Shown one piece after another: positions 11,101-23,300 of a stretch of DNA of 64,000 nucleotides. The translations under genes and the position numbers were made by a program. The stretch lies in assembly GCF_949628265.1 (NCBI RefSeq), contig NC_088786.1:32199681-32263680 (forward strand). The letters are read 5' to 3'. This DNA is from Cloeon dipterum. Lineage: Eukaryota; Arthropoda; Insecta; Ephemeroptera; Baetidae. Below the pieces are notes generated by a model that ran no database searches, had not been told where the DNA came from, and saw nothing but the letters and a program-made list of their open reading frames with translations. The number at the start of each line of letters is the position of its first letter. The stretch's first letter is position 1.

Positions 11101-11950
11101 GCTCGACATGCTGGCCACCAGCCGCGGCTACTTCAACCAGTCGCTGCGTTCGCCTCTCGACTCAGCCATGAACTGTCCTGCTTCCAGCAGACATATGGTC
11201 AGCTTAGACCGCGACGCCTTCCTGTGGGAGCGCTTCTCCTCCTGCGCTTTCCCAGGCGCCGCCGTCTTCAGGGTTATGTCCAGACTGGAGAACCTGGAGC
11301 GGGACACGGAAGAGTTCCTTTTGCTGGTAATTCCTTTATAGCTAACTGTATTTTTGTAAATTTATTTATACACCGAAACACTGAATTATAATGAGTGGCG
11401 AAAGCACATGTGTTTAACTGTGCAAAAGTTTAAATGGAAGGACATTTTAAAATTTAAAAAAGGAAACCATTTTTGACCTTTCAAACAGTAAAAGGCTTAA
11501 ATTATCTAACCATTTTTTCACCAATTTGTGACGTTGGCTCGCTTGATTTTTATTTTAATTGAATACGTGTTTTCTACACTTCTTAAACAGTTTTCAAAAT
11601 AAAAATGCATGCAAATCTGATTGCAGGTGCGCAAGAAAAAGGCGTGGCTGACCGATTACAACGTGCGACACAATTTCACGACGCCGCTGCGGCTGAATGA
11701 GCTGATGCAGGACCACTCGCGGCTGCAGCACTCTGCGCTGAGCGTGTCCAAGCAGGCGAGAGACGCCCTGTCGGAGGTGTTTGACCAGCACACAGTGGGC
11801 GAGTGGCTCGAGCAGAAGATGCAGCCGCTGCTTGAGGTGCTGGAGCGCGTTGGTGCCGACTCGACAGCGCTGAGACGGCGCATCTTCTGGCCCGTACGAC
11901 CTCTGCCGCAGGGCCCGGCCCTGCGCAAGTTCGGCATCGATCTGCACTGA
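8162..11950 (+). CDS. HEXD: Hexosaminidase D-like glycoside hydrolase (GH20), type II membrane-anchored
   Basis: Predicted to remove terminal beta-N-acetylhexosamine (GalNAc/GlcNAc) by substrate-assisted retaining catalysis. Eight exons join in frame: 8162-8341, 9054-9250, 9706-9952, 10041-10253, 10315-10587, 10647-10775, 10976-11326 and 11627-11950, giving 637 aa. Residues about 21-39 form one hydrophobic segment after an Arg-rich start, so the protein looks like a type II membrane protein rather than a secreted enzyme. A stalk rich in Gln, Glu, Asn and Arg fills about 60-125. The GH20 barrel follows, with HRLVHFDLKGAPPK, IPLVQTFGHLEFVL and the catalytic pair in HIGCDEVF (Asp291/Glu292). Later IIWDDMLRH and FSGIVITGWQRYDH match the HEXD subgroup. 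Several introns are tiny (59, 61 and 88 nt). It differs from lysosomal HEXA/HEXB by lacking their signal peptide and layout. Family assignment is firm; substrate is inferred. Confidence 0.9.
8688..8936. mobile_element. Short inverted-repeat element (MITE-like, about 249 bp) in HEXD intron 1
   Basis: AGAGGTCTCAGCC at 8689-8701 is matched by its perfect reverse complement GGCTGAGACCTCT at 8923-8935, and the match continues imperfectly inward. Counting one more base, the ends read CAGAG..CTCTA, which fits YARNG hAT-type termini. TGGCTGGCGTGGC appears twice near the right end. I see no clean 8-bp target duplication, so the insertion is old or the family differs. There is no coding capacity. Confidence 0.65.
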
Positions 11951-13130
11951 TAAGAGAGACTGCCACCGTTGCCAAATGTGATCGTCAAAGTTTCCGGAAA
12001 AGACTTTTGGCCGCCGCGACGAGCAGACAGAGTTTAGAAACACGTATTTACGCAGTCCGCGCTGGTGGCTCTTTCCTCATTTGCTTGAAGGGCAACTAGG
12101 TGCACTCGATCGGCTCCCTAGAACTGATCTTGCAGCTCTTTCTTGATACTTGCCGGTAAATGCATTCTATTCTGCAGGTTTGTCATTGCTGCCAGGTATC
12201 AAAGAACGAACTATTTTTATCGATGTGGGTTGTCAGAATTCGAATCAAGTATTAAGTTAGTATTATTTATTATTTTAACTTAAATTATGTATCACGCGTG
12301 TTTTACGATTTGACTTTGTACGTGTACCTTTGATTTCTTTCTTGAGATTTTACTGTAAATGCAACATCACACGAAGAGAGCATTTTTTTCTGTTAACGTA
12401 TGCAGGTTGTTTCCATGACGTTTTTTTGTGTTCAGTATGAGTGACAAAAACAGATGCATTGAGATTTGCTGTGATTTTACAAGTGCAAGCACTGAGGCGA
12501 CACCCACACTGACTGACCAGAGATTTATTCAAAGCGCACATACACACACACCCACGTTTTAAGAGCAGGCGAGAGTGTGACAGACACCAAGCTATCTTCT
12601 GCTGACAATGAGTCGGATTCTTTCGAAGACAAAAACTTTTATGTGATATACTAAGAAGAAAGCAAGCAATTTGTACTCCTTATTTCCTCCGCCGCTTACT
12701 CTGCGTGTATCTGAGTTTGGCACGCTGCCGTGGCCACCAGCTAGAGAAAATTAGTTCAGGACCACGTCTTGGTTGCCCCCTTCTTGACTTGATGAGCAAT
12801 GTTCAGCGTTCTGTCGCCTAGTTTGTGAATGGGTCCAAGAGTGGTCGTTGCCACGCCCCAAGACAACAAGGCTTACCTTCCTTGCATGAAGCAGTATTTC
12901 CTTTTATCTTATTTTTAGCTGAACCAAAGAATCTTGCTTTGACTTAACTGAAATTATAAAGAGACGGCCGCTGGTGTAACGTTAATTAACAACTAGTATA
13001 ATTACGATCATCAGTAGAATATGTCATCAATTGAACCAATCTGTATTTTAGTTATGGTATTATTTTTCATAACTTATCTGTTTTATGCAGTAATGTAAAG
13101 ACGTCTCTAATTCGGAATCACCCAAATAAA
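11951..13130 (+). other. Probable 3' UTR of HEXD, with AATAAA at 13125-13130
   Basis: There is no coding signal. The sequence becomes AT-rich toward the end, and the first good AATAAA on this strand is at 13125-13130. A 3' UTR of about 1.2 kb is therefore possible, but an earlier non-canonical site cannot be excluded. 13131-14285 shows nothing recognisable apart from AT-rich spacer and the start of the next gene's leader. Confidence 0.35.
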
Positions 13131-14285
13131 GGCACCATAATAATCGTGCTTCTATATAATCTATCGCATTTTATTTTAACCTCAAATTGCCTTAAACTCA
13201 GCTTTACTGTTCACTGGAATGAGGAGCTAAAATTTTGGATGAATTACTTGTCCAAAATACTAATAATCAAAGCATTAAAGACCAAGTTCGTTCGATAATT
13301 TGAGAACAACAGATCTTTGACTGTCCGTTTAAACGCACTTGAATCTCGGTTATTCGTAAGTTTGGCTTTAGATTAGCCGGTGGCACACGACTAGGAAGCA
13401 ATAATCGGGAACTGAAGAAGCACACTTACAAACAGCAAAAGGATCAGTGGCATCCAGAGGGCGCTCTAGAGCTACCTAACAAATAATCTACATCACGCAA
13501 GAATGCAGCACAACAGCATCTCAGTACAAAAACCTCTAATTTATTAGATAGACGTGCAGCTTTAATTCCTTTAATTATAAAAAGGCTGAGACCAACGAAC
13601 GCATCACCGCCTGAATAAAGCAGGACGCAAATTGTGTTGCTGTATTTCGCTATTTTGGATAAAGAATAAAATATTATTTTTTTTCTATTTCTCCCTTATC
13701 CTGACTATCCAAGTGATTATAAGAAAGGAAGGCACTACACTCGTCTCTAAAAAACCAGAATCGCTCTATCCTTCACGTAAAAGGATAGACTACTCGTACT
13801 CGCTCAGCAAGTATGCTTTGCGGAAGTTTCCTCGAATCAAAAATTCATAATTTGATACAGTCATGCTTGAATTTTCTCGGTATACAGTTACATAAGTTAT
13901 TACTATTTCACGCAGGTTTTAAGTTCGAAAGCATAAAAATATAACGAGATCAATTAAAAACGTGATTAATCCTGAAACATTTTGAATAAAATTTTCAAAT
14001 TTTTAAAAAAGTAACCTTTCCAAATAATACCAGCGCAGAATCGAATGATCTGGCAAATTTATTCAACTACATTTCACTGTTTTATATGCCGCAGAAGGTT
14101 TCACTTAATAACGGGAAAACAGCAGCACGGCGCCTCTGTTTTTCCGGAAATGAAGCACAATAAGCGCTTCGTATTGGTTAGTGTCCTTGATGAAATGCGA
14201 ACGTGGCTCTGTTTGATGACCATGAGCAACTGAGGCTTTAAACCCTTCTGCGCTGGACACATTTCCGGACAAACTAGCACAAACC

Positions 14286-16091
14286 ATGTTGAAGTACGTG
14301 GTGCTGGTCAGCTTTCTAGTGGCGGTTGCCACTTCTCAAGTAATTAATTTTCCTTTTTAACTAGAAAATAATTTAACTTTAAAATACTGCTTATTTCTCA
14401 TTTCACAAATAATTATTTATTACTTTTTTAATTGAAACAGAATCAGAAATTTTGTCGGTCCATGCACTTTTTGACAGAGGCTCTGATTTTTTGTTTATTT
14501 TAACTTCATAAAAAACATCTTCGTACAAACAATCATCATCCACTATTCATTTGTGTATTACTTGTCAAGAAAACGCGGCATGGTTTTAATTATTTAATCC
14601 ATTTTATAGGATTCGGGCTCAAAAGAGCGAACTGGAAATTCCGATGATTCCAGTGTCAACCCCCTCAGAAAAGAGAGAATGGGTAACAAGTGGCCACTCC
14701 CGAATATGAAGTTTATGGACAAGGCGAGCGAGTTAATCGACCAAAAAATCCAGAGGATGAGAGATGCTTTGAAAAATCAGCCTGATGCGTGCAATCCATT
14801 GTTTTTGTTGGTATACTAAATAAAAACCTTCTCAAAAGTGTCACATTTCACAAAATTCCTTTTAACGCACAGAAAGCCAAAGAGTGTGCGAACGTGCCAG
14901 TTGTTTTCTCTCCGAGACAGTTTGGCCAGTGCTTGCAAGATTCGGCAAATAAGGCATCACAACCTGCGCAAGACCAAAATAATGGAAGTAATGGAATGAA
15001 TGAGCAAGATTCTGGCATGGGCCCAGGAAAAATGATGTTCGAGCTTCCTTTGGCGGCGTTGATGCGCACTGGAATGTGTGGAGACCCACAAGTAGGTTTT
15101 TTCAGTTCTTTTTCTCGGGCATGTTCTCTGATCGGGCATTTTTATTTAAAGTGTGCGGCTGAATGCGTGATGAAGAGATCCAATTATGTGAAGAAATATA
15201 TAACAATTGTAGACAAAAATCTAAATATTTTAATGAGCAGATAGACGCTGAGGGAAACATAAATCAAGCTGCCATCACCCAAAGCTACGTAGGAAACGCG
15301 ACCGAATCTTGGAAAACCATTGCTGCTGATGCAGTTAATGAGTGCTACAAGAGTAAGAAGATATTTACCAAATTTTCTGCTTTTAAGGGAGAACAAAACC
15401 AGTTTTACTTTAAGGAAAAATGCAAACTCACAAACTCAGTAAAGCAATCAGGTTTTACTTCAGTGTTTGATAAACGATCAAATTTACCAAATATTCAGCA
15501 CGAAAAGATTTTTTTGCATTGCCCAAAAATATTTGTAAGTGTAACAATCGTCATTTAAAACGGTAAATCACTTCACATCCTAGATGAAAGCTCCATTATT
15601 TATTACCATTAATCAAAATGTGTAGCGTAATTTGATGCGAGGGGAATTTTTCGAATTTTTTGCAGATTCTGTCAACACACCGGCGAGGTATGCTCCAAAC
15701 GCCGTGCCCAACTCCAATTGCAGTGACAAACCTATCCGCTTTATGGCCTGCGTTCAGAGATATTTAATCTTGGTGAAAATCTCTCATTTTTTTTTAAATA
15801 TCATGAATAAAATTAATTATTTTAATCTAGAATGCCCCAGCAAATGATGAAGTAAAAAGCTTAACTACACCAGAAACTTGCAAATACAGGCGCACCCAGC
15901 TGCAGAAATGTGATCCCAACTACATCACACAAATCGGAAAAGGGGAATGCCCACAACTAAAAAATCTTCACTCTAAAGTGGCTCGCGCTAGGAGTGGTTT
16001 GAGGCAAAGATTTGGCGAAACCATGAAAAACTTGTTCAACTCCAGGATGAACAAGAAGAAAAGCGAGCCTGCCCCTGTGGTGAATGCTTAA
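14286..16091 (+). CDS. Odorant-binding-protein-like, Plus-C (12-cysteine) type, secreted
   Basis: Small secreted carrier of hydrophobic ligands, typical of sensillar lymph or other fluids. Seven exons: 14286-14339 (signal peptide), 14610-14810, 14873-15091, 15152-15187, 15241-15352, 15666-15772 and 15831-16091, giving 329 aa. Residues 1-17 form a signal peptide ending near ATSQ. The core resembles the PBP/GOBP fold: CAAECVMKRSNY followed by IDAEGNINQAA, then AVNECYK, then NCSDKPIRFMAC. Cysteines fall at about 79, 90, 105, 154, 159, 163, 205, 226, 236, 260, 270 and 283. Twelve is the Plus-C number. A Gln/Asn/Gly-rich insert lies between about 106 and 150, and a basic Arg/Lys tail after the last Cys. 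The 36-nt exon 4 and phase-1 exon 5 are inferred from splice signals and the OBP pattern; exon limits are less certain than the family. Base composition is AT-rich, unlike the neighbouring genes. It appears as a single copy here, with no tandem OBPs. Confidence 0.75.
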
Positions 16092-16248
16092 TTGAATTAA
16101 GCAACAAAAATGCTTTTCTGCTTTCAATTTGAGAGTGTTCTTCTCAAACACGAGATACAAAGTGGAATGAGAAAAACTGGTGGCGGATAACGGGAAATTT
16201 TGCATTATATTATTTGAATATTTCGGTACATTTGGAAAAAGATCAATT

Positions 16249-16254
16249 AATAAA
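16249..16254 (+). terminator. Polyadenylation signal of the OBP-like gene
   Basis: AATAAA lies about 158 nt after the stop codon and is followed by T-rich sequence. The gene converges with the minus-strand Shaw transcript, whose 3' UTR may end close by. Confidence 0.6.
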
Positions 16255-18926
16255 ATTGTTTGTTTCATCAAATCCAACCTGTAATTTTCTTTTGTTAAAA
16301 ACCCTTCAACTCAATTAGATTGGCACAACATATAATGTTGCACGCGTCATGCGGAGATAAGAAGGCTAGTTGTTAAGCTCAATTAACTGCAATGGTTTAT
16401 ATCAATTCTATACAAGGATTTCATTGGAAGGGAAGGAAAAAAAGTGCTAATGTAACATGTTTTATTTTTGTAATCGTTACACAGCTTCGGTGATGATGGA
16501 TTCAAGTAGTAGCAAAATTACATATTTTCTAACACCCAAATTATGTACACATTACTTGATATATATTGATTTATATATTCGTGAGAGACTTTCGTGAGAA
16601 TTATCAGACAAGATTTTATTATAATATGCATATATTGTATAATACGGTGTATGCATTATTTTTATCTTAAAACTTCTTTTCCTTCGTTTTTCTTTTCATT
16701 TTGGTAGCGCAAATGTATATATGCAAGAATATATAATGATGCGTTCAGAAAGTAGTTTTTAGGGAATCGTGTGTATAATTATGAAGATAGAGTGAGTGAG
16801 AGAGAGCGAATCACGGACGAGAGATTTTTCCACTAAATTGTAACCGTGTGTCTTGCTCAATTTCTTCGCCCTCGATCAAACAATATATCAATTGTGTAGC
16901 AACCTTTATGATATTATTTTTTGTTTTTAAATCTCGATGTCGATAAAATGCACTCAGTTGATTCATTCGTCTGCACGTGCTCGCATTTTTAGGTTTTTAA
17001 TTTCGAGTAATCATAATTTATTGGATAGGAAATTTCAGAGAAGTTTTTGAGACTCAATTGGAATATCTTAAATATTAATTTTATATCGCTTGGTGGCGTC
17101 AGCTGAGGAATCTCTTTGACATCTTTTTAGACTGAATTATTTTTCACTGATGCCATAGCAAACTCTATAAGGTATGGATAAAATTCATACAAATCGAATG
17201 AGGATTTTCGATTGGGTCCAAAAGTGGGAAAATGTCATTAACGTCAATTGATTAATCTCTAATGTTTGGTCCTTTTTACACAACAAGTAAAATATAATCT
17301 CCGCATTCACTCATCTTGTGTGTATGGTCGTGAGAATCTTCCACTGCCCTTATAATTCTTTTTAAAGCATAACACATCCTCTTGTGTGTATAAAACGTAC
17401 AAATTTAATGCAATTTTAGTTTCCTTTCGTTTAGACGGAGTCTCCGTCGTTTCTCCTGCGATAAATGCACGATTGAATAATTGAAATTCACATGAATTAG
17501 AGAGCAATCCCGAAAGTAGAGAAAGTACGTCCATGTTGTGTAACATTCGTTAGGGCTGTCAATAAATAATCGCGTGAAATTAGAGTGCTGTGAATCGCAC
17601 TGTGTTTACGTTGTTGCGCGCAAAAATGATGTTTCAAATCATTTCAGAGTATAAATAAAAGTGTGCATTTTAATGTTACTGTGCCCAAAGACGACGCAAT
17701 TCTTTTTCTTTAATAAACAAACAGATTCGATAAATTTGCGCAACAACCCCGACGAACACAAATTGGTCGCTTGCGAGATCGCCTGATTGTTTTCCGTGTA
17801 ATTAAAACCTTCCACAAGCACAATTTCGCGTCTTTTTTAGTTCGGTATAATATATATGTACAACTTTATGCTTGGGTTGCCGGCACCCTTTCGTCCTCAA
17901 ACCTCTGCGGATTTTAAATTATTACGTGTACTGTATATTTATTTTCAACCCTGCGTTCAAGTGAAATGCGCTGTTTTTTTCTCTCATTTTTCGGATATGC
18001 GGCTTTTTCTCTCCGGGAATTCGCTCCATACTTCTCAAAGTTTGAATGCACTGTGAGATGGCATTAAATCGTTATTTATACGTTACTTATTAGAGTTTGG
18101 TACTTATTATTATTGTGTTTAACTGTGTGTGTGTGTTTTTTGTTTTGCGAAATCTAACAACTCGATCGCGTCCCACACGGAGACCAAAAATACGGCGGAA
18201 GATCTGCGCGAGGGTCTCCCAGAAACCTTTTAGAATATACGTGAAATATATGCACCCATTTCCTTTGCTACGTTTACTACTGTACACGGATGAGAGGGAA
18301 AGAGTTGGGTTTTTTGCAGAGTATTTAATGGCAGCTAACTTTAGTTTAATGTCAAAGTCACACCACACGTCATTCCGTACGAGAGATAAAAAATTGCATC
18401 GCGCGCGCGCCACGTTGATGCCGAGTGCGTAAAAACTTTGTTCCCTTTGCGTGCGTCTCTCGCCTCTGCTGTGATTTCCCGCGGCTTCGCTCAATTTCAA
18501 CACGCGACCCGGGGAAAATTTCTGAGTGTCTACAGTGGCTAAATTGTTCGACGTATATAGAGAAGCAGGCTGGAGCTGAAAACCGACAACCGGCTCTCGA
18601 TCGCGAGAGAGTATTGTGTGTGTGAATGTGTCGTAATGAGAATTGTAACCGCATGCCTAATGCGGAGAGAAGAGCAGGGCGGTAATGTGGGACTTTCGGA
18701 AGGCAGAAACGGATTCTGCCTCTCGACGAATCGACGATGCGCGAATTTTTAGCAGAGTTAATAGAGTATCCCTACGTAGTAATGTGTGTTGTATAATATT
18801 ATCTCGTCTTCGGTGTACAATATGAGTGAGTGTATAAAGCGAGTTTGCGTTTAGAAAACATATTTATGCACAGTTCTTTTCACTCTCGGATGAGTGGGAA
18901 CGTCGCTGAGAGAGGAAAATATACAA

Positions 18927-18945
18927 TCATCATCATCATCATCAT
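18927..18945. repeat. (ATC)n microsatellite
   Basis: Six perfect ATC units in the probable Shaw 3' UTR (GAT on the transcript strand). Confidence 0.9.
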
Positions 18946-19172
18946 GGTAACAATAGTATGTATTGCCAATTGGTAAGCGCAGCCGCGTGTGTGTTTACAG
19001 TTTGTATGAACGTGGTCGCGATTGCGTGTGATTTGTCATTGCCGTGGGCGTCCAGACGCGCGCGCCAGGGAAGTAAGCGCTCCCGATGCGGAATGGCTCC
19101 GGCCTTCCCGCTGGCGTGGACGCGTGCACAATTGAAAATTGATCGGATTCCGCTGCCGTGACAGATTAACAG

Positions 19173-19193
19173 ACAACAACAACAACAACAACA
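19173..19193. repeat. (CAA)n microsatellite
   Basis: About seven perfect CAA units, which read as GTT on the Shaw transcript strand. Confidence 0.9.
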
Positions 19194-20154
19194 GAAAAAG
19201 GAACACTCGACCAAGTGCGGTGGCAGCCAACGAAAAGGAAAGAGTACGGCTTACATAACTAATTTTATATCTCATAGAAAAGCGATTATTCACTTTGTCA
19301 GTAGCACTGAACGCGGGAAAAGTCGCGGCCCACTCACACAGTTATTGGCCACGCAGCACCAATCAATAATTTTGGTCTGTCGCGCGCGCGGCGGGCGGTA
19401 TCACAATCAAAATATACACGAAAGAGAGTTGGCAACAAGTGGCGTCAACAGCCGACGGAGCGGCGGCCGCTTGTCAGCCCTGAGGAGGCCTGCTGCTGTT
19501 TCTGCTGCTGTTGCTCGCTGGCTGGTGTCGCCGTGGTCGCCGCCGCCGCAGAGCACCCGCTGCTGGACTGCGAGGAGACGCAGGAGTGCAGGTGCGGCGC
19601 GCCGTTAGCACTCGTTGTACCGGCCCCGACTTGAATGGCAAACGGCTCTCATTAGTTTTTCTGCCCCCTCGCATTCCCTTCTCAACTCTAAGAAGCTCTC
19701 ACTCTCGCGACAGCACTTTCGTGTCAGTGTGTATATACGTGTGTGTCGTATGTGTGTGTGAGTTTTAAAATAGCAAATCGGCTCTATTGGAAAGCAGCGA
19801 ACGCGTGTGTTTTGGTTTTGGAGGTGTGTGTGAAGGGGGTGAGTGTCGATCGACTATAGGTGGTTGGCTATAGGAACAGAAATCAAGCGAATGACTCGCG
19901 GAAGCGAGTGTGTGGATCTCAGGGGCAGGTGATCAGGGTGGTAGGTGCGTGCGCGTGCCTTGGGCTGTGTTTCGGTGCGTGAAAGCCACACACACGTGTG
20001 CAGGAACAGGCTGGACCGGATCAGAGTTGCCCGTTCCTGCAGTGTTGCTACTCTCTAAAAAAAAATCGCGGAACGGCAAAGTCTCTGGGGGTGGCTCTGG
20101 CTACGAGAGAATAGTTGGTCTCAGGGAACGACAGTAGGTATCAGCATACTCCGC

Positions 20155-20165
20155 GGGGGGGGGGG
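20155..20165. repeat. G11 homopolymer
   Basis: A run of eleven G on the plus strand just past the Shaw stop codon (C-tract in the transcript). Its length may be unreliable in sequencing. Confidence 0.8.
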
Positions 20166-20348
20166 ACCAGGAACGGCCTCTAAAGGGTGGGTGGGGGGTA
20201 GTCATAGGACAGTTCTCACTGTGAAACACGTTCCCTCTCCGACAGGGTTCAAGAGATTTTGGGAGAAGCAGTGGAGTGTCTTGATTGTTTCTCTGTTATT
20301 TCAGCTCGCGCTCAAAAGAGACACAATAAATAATGTCAGTTTGGCTGT

Positions 20349-23300
20349 TTACATGGGGATGTAGTTGATAATGCTGTCGTTACCAATTTTGTGGCCGAGC
20401 GCCTCTTTCGGGTGGTTTTGCTTAATCGCGTTCATCCGCCTGTTCAGCGGCACGGCGTTGTCACCGCCGACCCCGCAGACGCCCCCGACCCCGCCTGGCC
20501 CGCCCCCCAGGACTCCGCCACCCTGGTTCCCGCTGACGCCGCTTCCGCGGCCCCCGCCCGTCCCCGGGACCCCGCCCATCACGCCGCCCCCGGCGGGGCA
20601 GCTCGGTATGGAGGGAGCCCCGGGCAACCGCGGGCCCCTGCTCGGCTGTTCGAATGGGAGTACTCGCCTTCGCTTCTTCGGCAGTTTGGCGCGTGCCTGA
20701 AATCACAACACAAAATCTTGTCTTAGCATCTGGACTTGCTTCACGTGGGAAAGAAATCAGTTGTTTGGACACAAACTAACATGAAACACACACGAGTGCA
20801 AAAATACAATACGACGGTGATTTTGGCGGGTTGCTAAACACATTTCAAAAATGAATTTGGGCCTCGAAATGCTTGCAAGACAGCACAGCTCACAATTTGT
20901 GTTTTTTAGGATTTTTCAAAGTATTTTTGAACGTTTTAATTTGTCTGAATTGCTGGAAACGTTATTCCGATTAAGTGCGAGGCTCAAAAATATTTTAATT
21001 AAAATGATAGTGACGTGATTAATTTCTAAACCTATTAAAAAAAACATTTTTTGCTTTTTTTGTTCCAATTTTAAATTTCTCCAAAAACTCAGGCAGTGCA
21101 AAATTATTTATAGTTTTCCTGTGTGAACCGAATCATATTAACTGCTATTTATATTTCCATAAAGCGAAATTTATGAAAACCGGACCAATAAAAATTAACA
21201 TTTGGTAAAATGCCATCTCATTTGACTGCTCGTATTTTTAGCTCAAATTAGTGCGTGCGTGTATTACAAAACGCATAAATAGGTCGTTTCACGCAGTTAC
21301 GCTATCTCTCCATCTTTCATCCAGTTAGTTACGCACTAAAAGTCGACTGCGACTGTTAATCGCGCGGCCGGCAACTTCCCGCGCCGCTTTATAAAGATCA
21401 CCATTGAGTTTATTTTCGCGTTGAGAGCTGCCAGCGCACACGGATATCAAGCAAAATGGCAAAGTAAACAAATAAACGAGAGCAAGAGACAACACACACA
21501 CTAGAGCCCCTCTCTTTGAGAGAATTATTACCATCGACTTTAAACGACGACGTAGAGACAAAGTTTTTTTCCTCTGCGGCAAGAAGAGAGCGCTAGCTCT
21601 CACAGTGAAATTTGCATTAAGTGCTCGCAGGAGGGGCCTTAATTGTTTGTATGTGGCGACTGATGACAGCAGGCTCAAAAGCAGAGTCACTAACTTTTTA
21701 AATAGCCAACGGCTGTGAACACGCGCGCGATCAATTTGCCCCCGTTCTTATGCGTCATTTTTAAAATTGAAGCAATTAAAACGCGGCGGTGATAATGCTT
21801 TTTCTGAAAATAATTACTATGCAACAAATATGTCGAGGTTAATTTAGTCACAGCTCATCCACCGTTAAGCACTTTATCACGAATTTATAGGACTTCGTAG
21901 TGCGAGTGAAGAAAAAATGTTCTAATATTTCGACAGCGAGGCCAAGAATGAGTTTTCACTTGGTTGCAGACGAAACACACGAAAAACATTTCATGCCATA
22001 AGTAATGAGATGTAGACAGAAACAATCAAACAACCAAAATATCAATCGTGTTCCTTCTTTGGAAATTACCTACAAACATTGCGATTTTTAATTTTTAATT
22101 TAACCACTCCGTTGTTTTGCAGTGTTTTGTGATTTAATTCACCTCAATGTGTGAACATTTTTTAGTCAGAAAATAGGTAGGTAATTTTATATCTCGTTTA
22201 AATCCTAATTTGCTCAGCAATGTTTTAATCAAAATATTACAATGGCGTAGATTTCGCTTAACCAAAATTCGCTGGTGCAAGCAACCTTTGTTCTAGGAGG
22301 AGCAGACGAGAGATTATTAATATTAACAAAGCGCGCGAGTGCGGCATACGTACTTGGGTGTGTGAGTAATACATGGCGAAATTGCTGACGATAACAGGCA
22401 CGGGAAGGGCGATGGTGAGCACACCGGCGAGGGCGCACAGCGCCCCCACAAACATGCCGACGTAGGTTTTCGGCACCATGTCTCCGTAGCCAACGGTGGT
22501 CATGGTGACCAGGGCCCACCACAGACCCAGCGGTATGCTGTTGAAGTCGTTATGTGGATTCGCCTGTAAATCGAAGAGCAAAGCGGACAATCTCTTTAGT
22601 ACGCCGGCCGGGCATGCCTTAATACTTCATCGCGCGTCCTCTCGCTTTTTGCACACACACACTCTCGCCACACACATTTTTTTCTTTCATATAAAGTCAA
22701 AATTAAAGGAACAATGCCTCTCTTTTGGCTCTACCAAAATGGAGAAAAAAATAAATATATGTGTGTGGTGGCACTATGTGACGCCACAATTTCATTCCCA
22801 GCAAAATGCAAATTGTTTACAGGAGTTAGAGAAGCGAGTTGTAAGAGTGAAAGAAAATGCAATCCGCCCGAGGGTGAGTCTAAGGAGTGGCCCGAAGGCG
22901 TTGTTAGAAAATCAGAAAGGAAAACACGGAAAACACCACTGTTTTCTTTTGTGATTTTCTCTCGCCAGCACTTTTGACTCACACTCGGGGCTAGAACTTG
23001 TGCAAAATAATTTGAAAAGAGTCGGGAGAGCTCTACATCCACATTTTTAACGAAAACAAATTCGCCTGATCGCGTTCTTGCTTTTTTGACACGAGATTCA
23101 AGATGCAAACTGGGCAGAAAAAGGAGGGGAAACTCAGGCAGGGTTTGAAGAATAAGATAAGATAGAGAGAAGGGGCAAGAAAAGCTTGCGTATCTGTACC
23201 TTTCGTCGGCACGCAACATAGACTTTGAGAGAAAAATACACAGCAAAATTTTCAGGAGAATGTGTTTTTAGATTTTTGATCGCATTTGTCTGGGAAACAG

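Larger units (their letters stand above)
16455..20348 (-). other. Probable long 3' UTR of Shaw
   Basis: About 3.9 kb without a supported coding exon follows the Shaw stop codon. It is AU-rich on the minus strand with several AATAAA signals (plus-strand TTTATT, for example near 16458 and 16610). Long AU-rich 3' UTRs are common for neuronal channels. It carries a Pumilio-type TGTANATA match on the minus strand at 17855-17862, an (ATC)n run at 18927-18945 and (CAA)n at 19173-19193. The extent is inferred, and an independent transcript in this stretch is possible. Confidence 0.4.

Noticed and set aside
22496-22954. 152-codon plus-strand open frame
   Set aside because: Its left part is the antisense of the Shaw pore exon and the rest is intron.
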